From Rickettsiales bacterium (GTDB lineage Bacteria > Pseudomonadota > Alphaproteobacteria > Methylaequorales > Methylaequoraceae), in the NCBI GenBank assembly GCA_002710765.1, contig PALK01000033.1:1-6821 (forward strand): a stretch of DNA of 6,821 bases, read 5' to 3'. The position numbers and the translations under genes are program-made. This document shows positions 6,696-6,821 of the stretch, piece by piece (positions within the stretch are counted from its first letter, which is position 1; each line of letters opens with the position of its first letter). Under the pieces are notes generated by a model. That model saw only the letters and a program-made list of their open reading frames with translations, was not told where the DNA came from and ran no database searches.

Positions 6696-6821
6696 TCAGT
6701 GCCCTAATATCTGGCTTAAAAATAATTTTGTCCTTTCAGATTGAGGGGAATTAAAAAAAGCCTCTGGCTCATTTTGCTCTACTATTTGACCGTCATCCAT
6801 GAATATTACTCTGTCTGCTAC
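6696..6821 (-). CDS. amino-acid ABC transporter ATP-binding protein (GlnQ/AapP type), C-terminal fragment
   Basis: The minus strand entering from the right edge encodes 41 residues and then TGA (6696-6698). They read VADRVIFMDDGQIVEQNEPE, then AFFNSPQSERTKLFLSQILG plus a final His. This is the C-terminal end of polar amino-acid uptake ATPases: VADRVIFMD.G.IVE follows the H-loop region of the nucleotide-binding domain, and the tail FF.SPQSERTKLFLSQIL is characteristic of the GlnQ/HisP/AapP subgroup. Such proteins drive amino-acid import with a periplasmic binding protein and two permease subunits, which would lie beyond the window. The Walker A, signature and Walker B motifs are outside, so the exact substrate is unknown. 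The gene converges on argB. Confidence 0.88.
   Translation of the reverse strand, partial: VADRVIFMDDGQIVEQNEPEAFFNSPQSERTKLFLSQILGH

Noticed and set aside
6753..6769. Minus-strand terminator-like AGCC-AGA-GGCT followed by seven T
   Set aside because: The stem is only 4 bp, and the bases encode conserved residues (EPEAFF) of the ABC ATPase 22 codons before its stop; most likely coincidence.

Overview
The window is A+T-rich chromosomal DNA from an alphaproteobacterium. The strongest evidence is the plus-strand block rpmH - rnpA - yidD - ttcA - yidC - engB - argB. The rpmH/rnpA/yidC/engB/argB series is the typical alphaproteobacterial arrangement, and the YidC N-terminus (MDEQTKNLIL) and membrane-core sequences are of the alphaproteobacterial type. 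The low G+C and open, housekeeping-only content would fit a marine low-G+C lineage, but the genus cannot be read from this sequence.

Left part (1-1472, all minus strand), in transcription order: a TVP38/TMEM64-type membrane protein, then tRNA-Arg(UCG) with encoded CCA, then the start of an MrpD-type cation/proton antiporter gene that runs off the left edge. The MrpD reading frame lacks the first one or two membrane helices of the family and begins only about 60 bases beyond the tRNA 3' end. This is the oddest thing in the window.

Centre (1473-1633): a divergent intergenic region with two back-to-back sigma70-like promoter candidates, one for the TVP38 gene leftward and one for rpmH rightward.

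Right part (1634-6694, plus strand): seven tightly packed genes. They provide ribosomal protein L34, the RNase P protein, the YidD insertion factor, the tRNA s2C32 thiolase TtcA, the YidC insertase, the ribosome-assembly GTPase EngB, and N-acetylglutamate kinase of arginine biosynthesis. rnpA/yidD and yidD/ttcA overlap, and yidC/engB are separated by one base, so co-transcription is likely. The products link ribosome and tRNA maturation with inner-membrane protein insertion; argB is the metabolic passenger usual at this site in the group.

Right edge (6696-6821, minus strand): the last 41 codons of a GlnQ/AapP-type amino-acid ABC transporter ATPase, converging on argB with one base between the stop codons.

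I found no CRISPR array, insertion sequence, phage gene or plausible new system. The notable points are local: the 5'-shortened mrpD beside a tRNA, a perfect palindrome between rpmH and rnpA, and very compact gene junctions.
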